Below, piece after piece: positions 1 through 7,493 of a stretch of DNA of 26,887 bases (positions are counted from its first letter, which is position 1; each line of letters begins with the position of its first letter). This DNA is from an uncultured Eubacteriales bacterium (GTDB taxonomy: Bacteria > Bacillota > Clostridia > Christensenellales > Aristaeellaceae): contig CADBNX010000012.1 of assembly GCA_902796115.1 (NCBI GenBank), positions 1 through 26,887 of the forward strand, read 5' to 3'. The position numbers and the translations under genes were made by a program. The notes below the pieces were generated by a model, which saw nothing but the letters and a program-made list of their open reading frames with translations, ran no database searches and was not told the origin of the DNA.

Positions 1-171
1 ATCGACAAGACCTTCTCCAACGAGGTCTATGAAAGCATCCTGGCCGACAGCGAAGAGAAGTGCGTGGAGCTGTTCAACAAGTACATCGCCGATCTGGAAG
101 CCATGGGTCTGAAGGATCTGGAAGCGTTCTGGAACGCGAACTATCAGGCGTATCTGGCAATCGCAAAATAA
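1..171 (+). CDS. C-terminal end of a probable sugar ABC transporter solute-binding protein (partial)
   Basis: An open frame enters from the left edge and ends at a TAA, giving the last 56 residues of a protein. The fragment is charged and helical, with DLEAMGLKDLEAFWNANYQAYL near its end followed by LAIAK. A terminal helix pair of this kind, with a W..NYQ.YL pattern, is common at the C terminus of extracellular solute-binding proteins of carbohydrate ABC transporters in Clostridia (family knowledge). No signal peptide or lipobox can be seen because the N terminus lies outside the window. A strong terminator follows directly, so this is the last gene of its transcript. The neighbouring glycosidase fusion agrees with a carbohydrate-uptake role. 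The family assignment rests on a short tail only; another helical protein is possible. Confidence 0.5.
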   Translation: MDKTFSNEVYESILADSEEKCVELFNKYIADLEAMGLKDLEAFWNANYQAYLAIAK

Positions 172-185
172 TCTGAACAAACACA

Positions 186-217
186 CGCGCCGGCCCGGTT
201 CCGGGCCGGCGCGCTTT
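186..217 (+). terminator. Rho-independent terminator after the solute-binding protein gene
   Basis: A perfect 13-bp GC-only inverted repeat (186-198 with 201-213) with a TT at the tip lies 14 bases after the stop codon. It is followed by C and TTT, then AAAA. The stem is very stable but the T-tract is short, so some read-through into the next gene is possible; no promoter is visible between here and position 286. Confidence 0.8.
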
Positions 218-233
218 AAAACAGGCAGGAGGA

Positions 234-251
234 CGCGGCGGCATCGCCGCG
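234..251 (+). other. GC-rich leader hairpin upstream of the PHP-glycosidase gene
   Basis: A 7-bp perfect inverted repeat (CGCGGCG, loop GCAT, CGCCGCG) sits between the preceding terminator and the ribosome binding site of the gene at 286. It has no T-tract, so it is not a classical terminator. It could protect a processed mRNA end or be incidental in GC-rich DNA. Confidence 0.35.
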
Positions 252-285
252 CGTTCGCGTTCCCTGCTTCGGGGAGGCAGAAAGC

Positions 286-3200
286 ATGGCGGAAAGCGGG
301 CTTCGCATTGAGCTGAAAGACGAATACGGGCGTCCCTGCTGCGCGAATGTCGGGGTCTATCGTTTCGGGGAAAGGATCTGGCGGTCCTATGTGGAAGAAC
401 GGGTGCGTCTCCCGCTGGAGGACGGGCCCTATCATCTGGTGATCCGAAGGGGAAAGCAGTATCTTCCCATCGAGCGCGATGTGACGGTGATCGGCCTGAC
501 GCCGCTCAGCTTTACCCTGCAGCGGCTGCATGATCCCAAGCTGCTCGGCTTTTACGCTTTCGACGCCCATTCCCATATTTCGCGGGCCAGACTCGGGGAC
601 GACGCGGTGATGGACATCGCGAAAATGTCCGTGCGCGCCCGGGGCGAGGACTGGAACGTGTATTTCGCGGGCACGCCCTATGACGGGGAAAACCATAAGC
701 ATATCTATGAGCAGTTCCTGCCGGATACCCCGAGCTACAGGGTGTATTATCATGATCTGCTCGGAAGGCTCGCCCGCCCCGATTATCTGGTGGACCCGGG
801 CGGGGAATTCATCAAATACCGCTACGGGCATATCGTGCTGGCCAATTTCGAGGAAAAGCCGCCGGTGGACGAATTCCGGGATCCGCTCTATCACGCCTAT
901 GAGCGGGACCGTCACGTGCCCAAGGTCTGCCCGCCGCCCTTTGTGAACCTGCCGCCCTCCCAGGCACTGAAAAAATACCGGGATGAGAATTCCTTCGCGT
1001 TCTTTGCCCACCCCACCAGCTGGTGGACGCTGGACCGAAGCAACGGATTTGTCACCAACATCGCTTCCACCGTCGCGTTCGATTCCCTGACCGGCATGGT
1101 GGATGCCATCGTGGTGCAGGGCTATGGGGCGGACAAGCCCTGGTACCGGGGCGTGTGGTATGCGCTGCTGAACGCGGGCTGCCGCATGACGGGCGTGGCG
1201 GAAACGGATACCTGCGGGGACGACCCGGATCATATGTCCGGCAAGCGCATGGTGGAGCCCTACCGTACCTACGCGCGGGCGGAAAAGCTGGATCTGAACC
1301 TGATTTCCGCCGCCGTGCGCCGGGGAGACTGCTTTGCTTCCTCCGGCCCCCTGCTGGATTTTACCCTGGATGCCTGCCGTCCGGGCAGCGTGCTCCCCTG
1401 GGAAGCCGATAGGGAATATGATTTTTCCGCCCGGGGCTGGAAGTGCTGCGACGGGGAGCTGACCCAAATCGAGGTGGTGGTGAACGGCGAAACCGCCGCC
1501 CGCCTGACGCCGGACGCGGAAGGGCGGGTCCGCACGCGGGTGAAGCTGCCCCGCGAAGGCTACGTGCTTTGCATCCTGCGCGACGACGCGGGCAACGTGG
1601 CCGTGCAGAATCCCGTGTACGTGCGCAATACGCCCTTCCTGAACGATCATTTCAAGGCGCAGGTCACGCTGGAGGTGCGCCGCAACGGCCAAGGAGCGAA
1701 CGGCTCCTATGTGACCGACGAAAGCCACGATCCCGTGGTGTTCGATACGCGCATCGTGTGCCGTCTCAACCCCATGAGCCGCATCTATGTGACAGTGGAC
1801 GGGGAAGAAAAAGTATACGATCCCTTCCTGGATGAGGAGCTGCAGGACTGCTTCCGCTACACCTACAGCGGGGATTTCCTGCGCGACTGGCCGGACTGCG
1901 TGTCCGGTGAGGTGCCGCCGGAAGCGTTCCGGATCGGGCAGGTCATCAGCCGCCTGCGGGATCTGCGGGCTGAGATGGATTTCGGGGTTTCCCCGGAGGC
2001 GCTGCGGAAACTGCCGAAGGAACACAAATTCGAAACGGGCAGGCGGTCGGATCTGCTGCCGGAGGATCCCGCTTCCCTGTTCCCGGCGGATGATCTGCCC
2101 CTGCCGGATCCCAAAGGCTTCGCGGAAGATGTGCCGCGGCTGTACTGGGAAGGCCACGGGGAAGCGGGCCGGGCCATGGCGCGTGCTTTTTCCCTGGTGA
2201 GCGGAAAAATCATGCGCCCCGAAGCGGAGAGCGGCCTGCCGCGCAGGCTGGTGTACACCGAATTCGCCGATTCCTTCTTCATGTGGGGCATTTCCTTCGT
2301 GACCATGTTCGGCGGCTGGGCGGCTCATCTTTTCCCGTTCATCGGGATGCTGGACAATTTCTATGCGAAGCAGCATCCGGACGGTTTTATCTGCCGGCAG
2401 ATCGGCATCCACACGGGGGAGGACCGGTTCGAAAAGCAGGATCCTTCCTCCACAGGCCCCAATATCCTGGCCCTTGCGGAATGGCTGAATTATGAAAAGA
2501 CGGGGGACAGGGAGCGCCTGAAGAAGGTATACCTGCCCCTGCTGGCTTTCCACCGCTGGCTCCGGAAAAACCGCACCTGGCAGGACGGCAGCTATTATTC
2601 CAGCGGATGGGGCTGCGGCATGGACAATATTCCCCGGATGGATGAAAGCCGGTATGCCCGCGCCTTCGACCACGGACACCTGAGCTGGATCGATACCACC
2701 GCCCAGCAGGCGCTGAACGCGCGCATCCTGCTGAAAATCGCCGGGGAAACCGGTCAGGAAACGGGAAAGGCGGAGCTTGAGGAAGAGTATGAAAAGCTGA
2801 AAGCCCTCATCAACGGCAAAATGTGGAATGAGGCGGACGGCTTTTATGAGGATACGGACCGGGAAGGCAGGCCCACCGGTGTGATGCACGTCGGCGCGTA
2901 TTGGACGCTGCTGGCGGGCGTGGTGCCGGAAGAAAGACTGGACCGGTTCCTCGCGCCGCTGTGGGATGAGAAGCTGTTCGCTTCTCCCATGGGCACGCGG
3001 AGCCTGCCGGCCTCCCATCCGGATTTCTGCCCCGACGGCGGGGATTACTGGCGGGGCAGCGTATGGTGCATCACGCAGTATATGATCGTTCTGGGCCTGG
3101 CCCAGGCGGGGCGGTGGGAAGAAGCGCATCGCCTGGCGTGCCGGCACGTGCTCGCCGTGGCGAAGGTCTGCGAGGACACGGACACGATCTGGGAAAGCTA

Positions 3201-3510
3201 CGATCCGCTGCGTATTGCGCCCGGCAGGCTGATGGGCCAGCTGGTGCGGAAGGATTTTGTGGGCTTTTCCGGCGTCACGCCCATTGCCATGGCCCTGGAA
3301 TACGCGCTGGGCATCTCCCTGCGGCCGGACGGCGTCGAGTGGCGCGTCATGCTGCGGGAACCCCACGGCGTGCGGAACCTGACCGTCGCCGGGCAGAAGG
3401 TGGACCTCGAATACCGCGACGGCCGCGTGACGGTCCGGTGCGGCGCCCCGCTGAAGCTGATGCTGAACGGCAGGGTGCATCAGCTTCAGGCCGGAGAGCA
3501 CCTCATTTGA
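286..3510 (+). CDS. Fusion of CehA/McbA-like PHP metallohydrolase and GH63/MGH-like (alpha/alpha)6 glycoside hydrolase
   Basis: The start is set by GGGGAGG eight bases upstream. No signal peptide is present, so it is probably cytoplasmic. Residues 1-85 look beta-rich. Residues 86-360 resemble the CehA/McbA branch of PHP hydrolases: DAHSH (D93, H95, H97), YGH (H182), FFAHP (H242) and ETD (D308) are plausible metal ligands in the expected order. Residues 370-460 form a beta module like the CehA tail. From about residue 613 the protein matches six-hairpin glycosidases of the GH63/mannosylglycerate-hydrolase type: GWGCGMDNIPR (D780, candidate acid), YWRGSVWC, and IWESYDP (E970, candidate base). 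The length of 1074 residues fits two full enzymes. It follows a probable sugar-transport gene, so import and breakdown of a decorated glycan or glycoside is a reasonable inference. The substrate is unknown. The domain families are fairly secure; the joint function is not. Confidence 0.85.
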   Translation: MAESGLRIELKDEYGRPCCANVGVYRFGERIWRSYVEERVRLPLEDGPYHLVIRRGKQYLPIERDVTVIGLTPLSFTLQRLHDPKLLGFYAFDAHSHISRARLGDDAVMDIAKMSVRARGEDWNVYFAGTPYDGENHKHIYEQFLPDTPSYRVYYHDLLGRLARPDYLVDPGGEFIKYRYGHIVLANFEEKPPVDEFRDPLYHAYERDRHVPKVCPPPFVNLPPSQALKKYRDENSFAFFAHPTSWWTLDRSNGFVTNIASTVAFDSLTGMVDAIVVQGYGADKPWYRGVWYALLNAGCRMTGVAETDTCGDDPDHMSGKRMVEPYRTYARAEKLDLNLISAAVRRGDCFASSGPLLDFTLDACRPGSVLPWEADREYDFSARGWKCCDGELTQIEVVVNGETAARLTPDAEGRVRTRVKLPREGYVLCILRDDAGNVAVQNPVYVRNTPFLNDHFKAQVTLEVRRNGQGANGSYVTDESHDPVVFDTRIVCRLNPMSRIYVTVDGEEKVYDPFLDEELQDCFRYTYSGDFLRDWPDCVSGEVPPEAFRIGQVISRLRDLRAEMDFGVSPEALRKLPKEHKFETGRRSDLLPEDPASLFPADDLPLPDPKGFAEDVPRLYWEGHGEAGRAMARAFSLVSGKIMRPEAESGLPRRLVYTEFADSFFMWGISFVTMFGGWAAHLFPFIGMLDNFYAKQHPDGFICRQIGIHTGEDRFEKQDPSSTGPNILALAEWLNYEKTGDRERLKKVYLPLLAFHRWLRKNRTWQDGSYYSSGWGCGMDNIPRMDESRYARAFDHGHLSWIDTTAQQALNARILLKIAGETGQETGKAELEEEYEKLKALINGKMWNEADGFYEDTDREGRPTGVMHVGAYWTLLAGVVPEERLDRFLAPLWDEKLFASPMGTRSLPASHPDFCPDGGDYWRGSVWCITQYMIVLGLAQAGRWEEAHRLACRHVLAVAKVCEDTDTIWESYDPLRIAPGRLMGQLVRKDFVGFSGVTPIAMALEYALGISLRPDGVEWRVMLREPHGVRNLTVAGQKVDLEYRDGRVTVRCGAPLKLMLNGRVHQLQAGEHLI

Positions 3511-3535
3511 CATCCGCTCCCGAAAACGGTATACT
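3507..3535 (+). promoter_or_regulatory. Sigma-A-type promoter of the LRR-NlpC/P60 gene
   Basis: TTGACA (3507-3512) and TATACT (3530-3535) are separated by exactly 17 bp. The -35 hexamer overlaps the TGA stop codon of the upstream glycosidase gene (3508-3510). The downstream gene starts 70 bases beyond the -10 box, so it is likely transcribed independently of the fusion gene. Confidence 0.8.
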
Positions 3536-3604
3536 GGCTTTATTCTCCCGTAAGCGTCCGTCTGCGGGGGAAAGGGGTTTATCCTGCATTTCCGGGGGAG
3601 GTTC

Positions 3605-4444
3605 ATGAAACGGTTCGTCTGCCTGCTTTTGCTGCTCCTGGCGCCTTTTTCGGGCCTGGCTGATGTGTTCTGCCTGCCCGCGAAGCTGACCGTGATCGGA
3701 GAGGAAGCGTTCTGCGGAACGGAAATCGCCGATATCGCGGTGCCGGACGGCGTGACGGAAATCGGAAGCCGCGCGTTTGCGGACAGCGCGCTTTGCCATA
3801 TCACCCTGCCCGGCAGCGTGGCTTACATCGCGGAGGACGCTTTCGCGGGGCTTGAAGTGGGTTTTTATATGACCGTGCAGCCGGATTCCTACGCGCAGCG
3901 CTGGTGTGTGCAGCACAGCATCGCGTGCACATACGGGCTCGGGAAACCGTCTGTTCCGGAGGTTTCGGGCGTGCTGCTTTCCGAACAGGGAAGCAAATAC
4001 ATCGGCACGTCTTATTCGGTGTACGACTGCCAGGCGTTTGTGGAGCGCTGTCTCGCGGACGCCGGCCTTCAGATCGATCTTGCGGGGAGCAACGCCTGGT
4101 ACCGGGAAATGGACTGGACGGGCACGCCGGAGGAATGCGTGGCACTGTTCGGCCGCGTGCCCAAAGGCGCGTTCCTCTTCATTCTGGAGCAGGACGGGGG
4201 AGAGCCGCCCAAATATAAGCCGGACGGGCTCGGAAACGCGTCCCATATCGGGATCGCGACGGGGACGGGGCTGGGCGCGATCCACTCCAGCTATACGCGC
4301 TACAGCGTGCAGGAATCGTACTTCGCAGGGGAAAGCATCAACGGCGGCTGGAACCGCGTCGGCCTGTGGCACCGGGTGGACTACGGCACGGCGGTCAACC
4401 TGTTTTTGACCGGCAAACAGGCGGCAGGTTCCGAGTCCGAGTAA
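3605..4444 (+). CDS. Secreted LRR_5 (BspA-like) protein with NlpC/P60-type peptidase domain
   Basis: GGGGGAGG lies just upstream of the ATG. Residues 1-19 form a signal peptide (basic MKR, leucine-rich core, cut near GLA/D). Residues 25-85 carry BspA/LRR_5 repeats recognisable by VIGEEAF, EIGSRAF and YIAEDAF units, followed by the usual cap strand. From about residue 120 a NlpC/P60-like fold is suggested by YDCQAF (C142), ASHIGIATG (H214) and IHSS (H227). The Cys-His-His order and the 13-residue gap between the histidines fit the family's catalytic triad. Such enzymes cut peptide bonds in peptidoglycan stems outside the membrane. The gene has its own promoter and is followed by a toxin-antitoxin islet. 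The N-terminal LRR part closely resembles that of the giant protein at 12742. The exact peptide bond is unknown. Confidence 0.8.
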   Translation: MKRFVCLLLLLLAPFSGLADVFCLPAKLTVIGEEAFCGTEIADIAVPDGVTEIGSRAFADSALCHITLPGSVAYIAEDAFAGLEVGFYMTVQPDSYAQRWCVQHSIACTYGLGKPSVPEVSGVLLSEQGSKYIGTSYSVYDCQAFVERCLADAGLQIDLAGSNAWYREMDWTGTPEECVALFGRVPKGAFLFILEQDGGEPPKYKPDGLGNASHIGIATGTGLGAIHSSYTRYSVQESYFAGESINGGWNRVGLWHRVDYGTAVNLFLTGKQAAGSESE

Positions 4445-4448
4445 CACA

Positions 4449-4476
4449 TTGACATATAGACTTTTAATGATATAAT
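4449..4476 (+). promoter_or_regulatory. Consensus promoter of the toxin-antitoxin operon
   Basis: TTGACA (4449-4454) and TATAAT (4471-4476) match both consensus hexamers with a 16-bp spacer. They lie directly after the stop codon of the LRR-NlpC gene and 38 bases before the antitoxin start. Confidence 0.85.
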
Positions 4477-4486
4477 ATGACTATAT
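4454..4486. promoter_or_regulatory. Candidate operator around the toxin-antitoxin -10 box
   Basis: ATATAG (4454-4459) and CTATAT (4481-4486) form an inverted repeat enclosing the -10 hexamer. Phd/YefM antitoxins usually repress their own operon by binding palindromes in the promoter. The position fits that role but the arms are only 6 bp and AT-rich, so chance is not excluded. Confidence 0.4.
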
Positions 4487-4514
4487 CCCTGCTTTTTCAA
4501 AGGAGATTTTTTTG

Positions 4515-4799
4515 ATGTTTGCATTCAGAGAAGCAATCAGGCCGTCCGCTGATCTGAGAAACCATTACAACGAAGTATCCAGGCAATGCAGAGAAAACAA
4601 GGAAGCCGTGATTATTACCGTGAACGGACGGGGCGATACGGTAACGCTTGCTTATGAGGAATACATGAGAATGAAGGCAAGAATCGAACTGCTGGAAATC
4701 CTTGCCGAATCGGAAGAAGATGTTAAGTTTGGCAGAGTTGCTCCGCTTCAGAATACGGTTGACGAGCTGCGATCTCTGCTTTCGGACGGCAGCAGATGA
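4515..4799 (+). CDS. Type II antitoxin, Phd/YefM family
   Basis: This 94-residue protein has the YefM/Phd pattern: IRPSADLRNHYNEVSRQC at the N terminus, then ITVNGRGDTVTLAYEEYMRM, and an acidic C-terminal tail that would bind the toxin (AESEEDVKFGR onward). The ATG at 4515 is preferred over the TTG at 4512 because AGGAG (4501-4505) is then nine bases away. It would bind DNA through its N-terminal half, repress its own promoter and neutralise the toxin encoded next. Its stop codon overlaps the toxin start in an ATGA junction, showing translational coupling. The pair is visibly more AT-rich than its neighbours, which suggests acquisition by transfer. Confidence 0.85.
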   Translation: MFAFREAIRPSADLRNHYNEVSRQCRENKEAVIITVNGRGDTVTLAYEEYMRMKARIELLEILAESEEDVKFGRVAPLQNTVDELRSLLSDGSR

Positions 4800-5113
4800 T
4801 ATACTGCGTTTTGCGGACAGATACGGCCGATTCCCTCATTCGGCGAATCGTTCTTTATATTGCTGAAAATTTCGGTAATGATATCGCACTGGAGAAACTG
4901 AACGAGCTGGAAACCGCTTTACGGAGTCTGGAAAGCAATCCGTATCAGGGAACCGAGCCAAGGTATACTGTGCTGAAACGGCAGGGATACAGGGTACTTA
5001 TCCTCAAAAAAGACCTTGTGTTTTATAAGGTTGATGAGAACAAAAAAGAAGTGATGGTTTATGCTGTCGTTGATCAACGGCAGGATTATCTGAGCATCAT
5101 TCGGGGTCTGTGA
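4796..5113 (+). CDS. Type II toxin, RelE/ParE superfamily
   Basis: This 105-residue protein shows the RelE/ParE outline: an N-terminal strand, a helical pair containing IAENFGNDIALEKLNELETALRSL (positions about 23-48), then strands with GYRVLILKKDLVFYKV and MVYAVVDQRQDY. The GYR.L and V-F-Y-K-V strands and the final V..R.DY strand are typical. RelE members cut mRNA at the ribosome and ParE members poison gyrase; the sequence alone does not decide between them. It overlaps the antitoxin gene by four bases and is full length. It ends convergent with ispE, with only 14 bases between the stop codons. Confidence 0.82.
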   Translation: MIYCVLRTDTADSLIRRIVLYIAENFGNDIALEKLNELETALRSLESNPYQGTEPRYTVLKRQGYRVLILKKDLVFYKVDENKKEVMVYAVVDQRQDYLSIIRGL

Positions 5114-5148
5114 TCCGGACAGCGCCGTCAGACGGTCTCCGTCCGGAT
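5113..5148. repeat. Inverted repeat at the convergent toxin/ispE junction
   Basis: ATCCGGAC (5113-5120) and GTCCGGAT (5141-5148) are perfect 8-bp arms. A smaller repeat, CCGTC-A-GACGG, lies inside at 5126-5136. The element spans the last codons of ispE and the toxin stop codon. It could slow or end transcription from both sides, but there is no T-tract in either direction. Confidence 0.4.
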
Positions 5149-5979
5149 GCAGACCGGAAAACGGTCTTTCAGCGGGAGATACGCCGCGTCCGCAGCGCGG
5201 CTGTTTTCGTATGCGCCGAATACCACGGAGCCGGAGCCCGTCATGCTGACAAACCCGGCGCCGCTGTCCCAAAGCGCCTGCGCGGCCGATTCGATTCCCG
5301 GCGCGAGAGCGCAGGCCGGCTTCTGCAGCATATTGCCGCCGAAGCGGGTCATTTCCGGAAGATCGCCGGCCCGCAGCGCGGCAAGGAAGCGCTCCGTATC
5401 CGCGGGCGGGTCCGGCGGCAGCGTATCGAAGGCGCGGAAAACATCGGCGGTGGAAAGCCCGGCATCCGGCCGGAGCAGCACAAGCGGCAGGGAGGGCAGC
5501 GGAGGAACGGGCGTCATCTTTTCTCCGATCCCGGTCACGCGCATCGGCGCCTCCTGCAGGCAGTAGGGAATGTCCGCGCCGAGGCGCAGCGCGAGGAGCG
5601 CCAGCCGGGATGGGGAAAAGCGCAGCTCCCAGAGGCGGTTCAGCCCGAGGAGCGCCGCGGCGGCGTCCGCGCTGCCGCCTCCCAGCCCCGCGCAGACGGG
5701 GATGAAGCTTTCAAGGTGCATTTTCGCGCCGCGGCCGCAGCCGCTCTCCTTCTGCAGAAGGCGCGCGGCACGCATGATCAGGCTGCTTTCGTCCGTCGGG
5801 ATCACGGCGCTGGTATGGCAGCATACGGAAAGCGTCGTTTCGGGCGCTTCCTCCAGCGTCAGCGTATCGTGCAGGGAGATGTGCTGAAACAGGCTGTCCA
5901 GCAGGTGATAGCCTTTTTCGTCCCGTCCCGTGATGTTCAGCGTCCAGTTGATTTTTGCGTTCGCGTCAAGGATCATCAT
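5128..5979 (-). CDS. ispE: 4-diphosphocytidyl-2-C-methyl-D-erythritol kinase (IspE)
   Basis: IspE phosphorylates CDP-methylerythritol with ATP in the cytoplasmic MEP route to isoprenoid precursors. The 283-residue protein is of normal length for this GHMP kinase. The N terminus has ANAKINWTLNI with the substrate-contacting lysine K9. The GHMP ATP-binding loop is PVCAGLGGGSADAAAAL (from residue 94). LGADIPYC supplies the likely catalytic D136, followed by the GIGEKMTPV strand, and the C-terminal glycine motif is MTGSGSVVFGAY. The start codon overlaps the sensor-kinase stop in an ATGA junction, so it is translationally coupled as the last gene of the operon. A second in-frame ATG follows directly, so the start could be one codon later. 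Confidence 0.95.
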   Translation of the reverse strand: MMILDANAKINWTLNITGRDEKGYHLLDSLFQHISLHDTLTLEEAPETTLSVCCHTSAVIPTDESSLIMRAARLLQKESGCGRGAKMHLESFIPVCAGLGGGSADAAAALLGLNRLWELRFSPSRLALLALRLGADIPYCLQEAPMRVTGIGEKMTPVPPLPSLPLVLLRPDAGLSTADVFRAFDTLPPDPPADTERFLAALRAGDLPEMTRFGGNMLQKPACALAPGIESAAQALWDSGAGFVSMTGSGSVVFGAYENSRAADAAYLPLKDRFPVCIRTETV

Positions 5980-7481
5980 GCTTCCTCGCTGCTGTCCGCC
6001 GCCTTTTCCGGCAGGCGGAGCTCCGATTTTTTCAGGGTGATTTCAAACTCGCAGCCTCCCTGCCCGCTGACCAGGCGGATCGACTGTCCGTGCTTTTCCA
6101 TAATGATTTTGCATATCGCCAGGCCAAGCCCCGTGCCCTTGCCCACGGTGTGCGCCTTATCGGCTTTGTAGAACCGGTCGAAGATGTGCTCCGCGTCTTC
6201 CGGCAGGATGCCGATGCCGTTGTCCCGCACGGTCAGGTACACGGTATCGCCCCGCGTGACGGTCGTGATGCGGATTTTTCCGCCCTCCGGCGTGTATTTG
6301 ACAGCGTTGTCCAGCAGATTGAGTATGACCTGCTGGATCTGCTCGCGGTCCGCCCGGACGGGGCAGGTTTCCGCCTCGAAATCCGGTTCGATTTCCAGGT
6401 TCTTTTCCTCGATTGCGCTGATACGCGCGATCAGCACGCGCCGCACAAGCTCGTTCACGTCAAAATCGGACAGCGCCAGCGCCACCTGATCGTTTTCCAT
6501 GCGGCTCAGGTTCAGCAGGTTCGCGATCAGCCGGCTCAGGCGGTGCGTTTCGTCCACGATCACGGAGAGGTACTTCGCGCGGTCCTCTTCCTTCACGGTG
6601 CCGTCCAGAATGCCCTGCGCAAAGCCCTGGATGCTGGTCACGGGAGAGCGCAGCTCATGGGATACATTGGCCACGAAATCCCGCCGGGACTGTTCCATAC
6701 CGTCCAGCTGTCCCGCCATGCGGTTGAACGCAGCGGCCAGGGAGCGGATCTCGCGGCTGGTGTTATCCTCCGGGGCGCGGGCGGTGAAATCACCCTGCGC
6801 GAGCGCGCTCGCGGCCTGCTCCATGGCCGTGAGCGGCTTTGTGAGTCGGCGCGTCAGGAAAAAGGTGAGCGCGACGGCGGCCATCAGCACGCAGAGCGCG
6901 CCGATTCCCAGCTGCCAGATCAGGTCCGAATAGGTGGCCCGGATGTTCTGCGCGGCGGTCTGGATCATGACGATGCCCATCACCGTGCTGCTGCCGGTGC
7001 GGACGCTCACGTGTGTCCAGGGCAGGATCACGGTAAAGAGCGGCCCCGAGGAGGAAGATGTCTGCACGGCGATTTCCTCGCCCTGCAGCGCACGGGTCAT
7101 ATAGCCCGCCAGTTCCTCGGCGGAAGGAATGTGCTGCAGGCTTTCGTCCTGCAGCGCGGATTCGCTGTAATAGCTGTACAAACGCCCGGACCTTGTCATG
7201 ATCACGGTAAAAGCGTTGTACTGGCTGTAAATCTGCCCGGTTTTCTGATAGAGCGCTTCCCGCAGCACGCTGTCGCTGCCGAACCGCAGCAGTGATTCCT
7301 CCTGCAGCAGGTTTCCGGCCAGCCAGGCCACGTCGTTGGCCTGGCTTTTCAGTGTTTCCACGCGCGCCTCGATGCGGGAAGCACGCATATGAAAATAGAT
7401 CAGGGAATAGGATACCCCGACCGAGAGCAGGATCACGGCAAGAAATACGCACAGGAGCTGGGTGAAAAGACGGTGTTTCAT
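5976..7481 (-). CDS. Membrane sensor histidine kinase (HAMP, HisKA, HATPase_c)
   Basis: The 501-residue protein has a transmembrane helix at about 8-30, an extracellular sensing region at 31-186, a second helix at about 188-210, HAMP at 210-265, HisKA with FVANVSHELRSP (H275 as phosphate acceptor), and an HATPase domain. The ATPase boxes are NLLDNAVKYTPEGG (N box), DNGIGI (G1), FDRFYKAD (F box) and GTGLGLAI (G2). This is the WalK/PhoR-like class IIIA architecture. It is the obvious partner of the response regulator whose gene ends 12 bases upstream. The signal is unknown; the extracellular part looks like a single PAS/Cache-type sensor, which is inference. It overlaps ispE by four bases. Confidence 0.93.
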   Translation of the reverse strand: MKHRLFTQLLCVFLAVILLSVGVSYSLIYFHMRASRIEARVETLKSQANDVAWLAGNLLQEESLLRFGSDSVLREALYQKTGQIYSQYNAFTVIMTRSGRLYSYYSESALQDESLQHIPSAEELAGYMTRALQGEEIAVQTSSSSGPLFTVILPWTHVSVRTGSSTVMGIVMIQTAAQNIRATYSDLIWQLGIGALCVLMAAVALTFFLTRRLTKPLTAMEQAASALAQGDFTARAPEDNTSREIRSLAAAFNRMAGQLDGMEQSRRDFVANVSHELRSPVTSIQGFAQGILDGTVKEEDRAKYLSVIVDETHRLSRLIANLLNLSRMENDQVALALSDFDVNELVRRVLIARISAIEEKNLEIEPDFEAETCPVRADREQIQQVILNLLDNAVKYTPEGGKIRITTVTRGDTVYLTVRDNGIGILPEDAEHIFDRFYKADKAHTVGKGTGLGLAICKIIMEKHGQSIRLVSGQGGCEFEITLKKSELRLPEKAADSSEEA

Positions 7482-7493
7482 ACCGGCGCCGCC

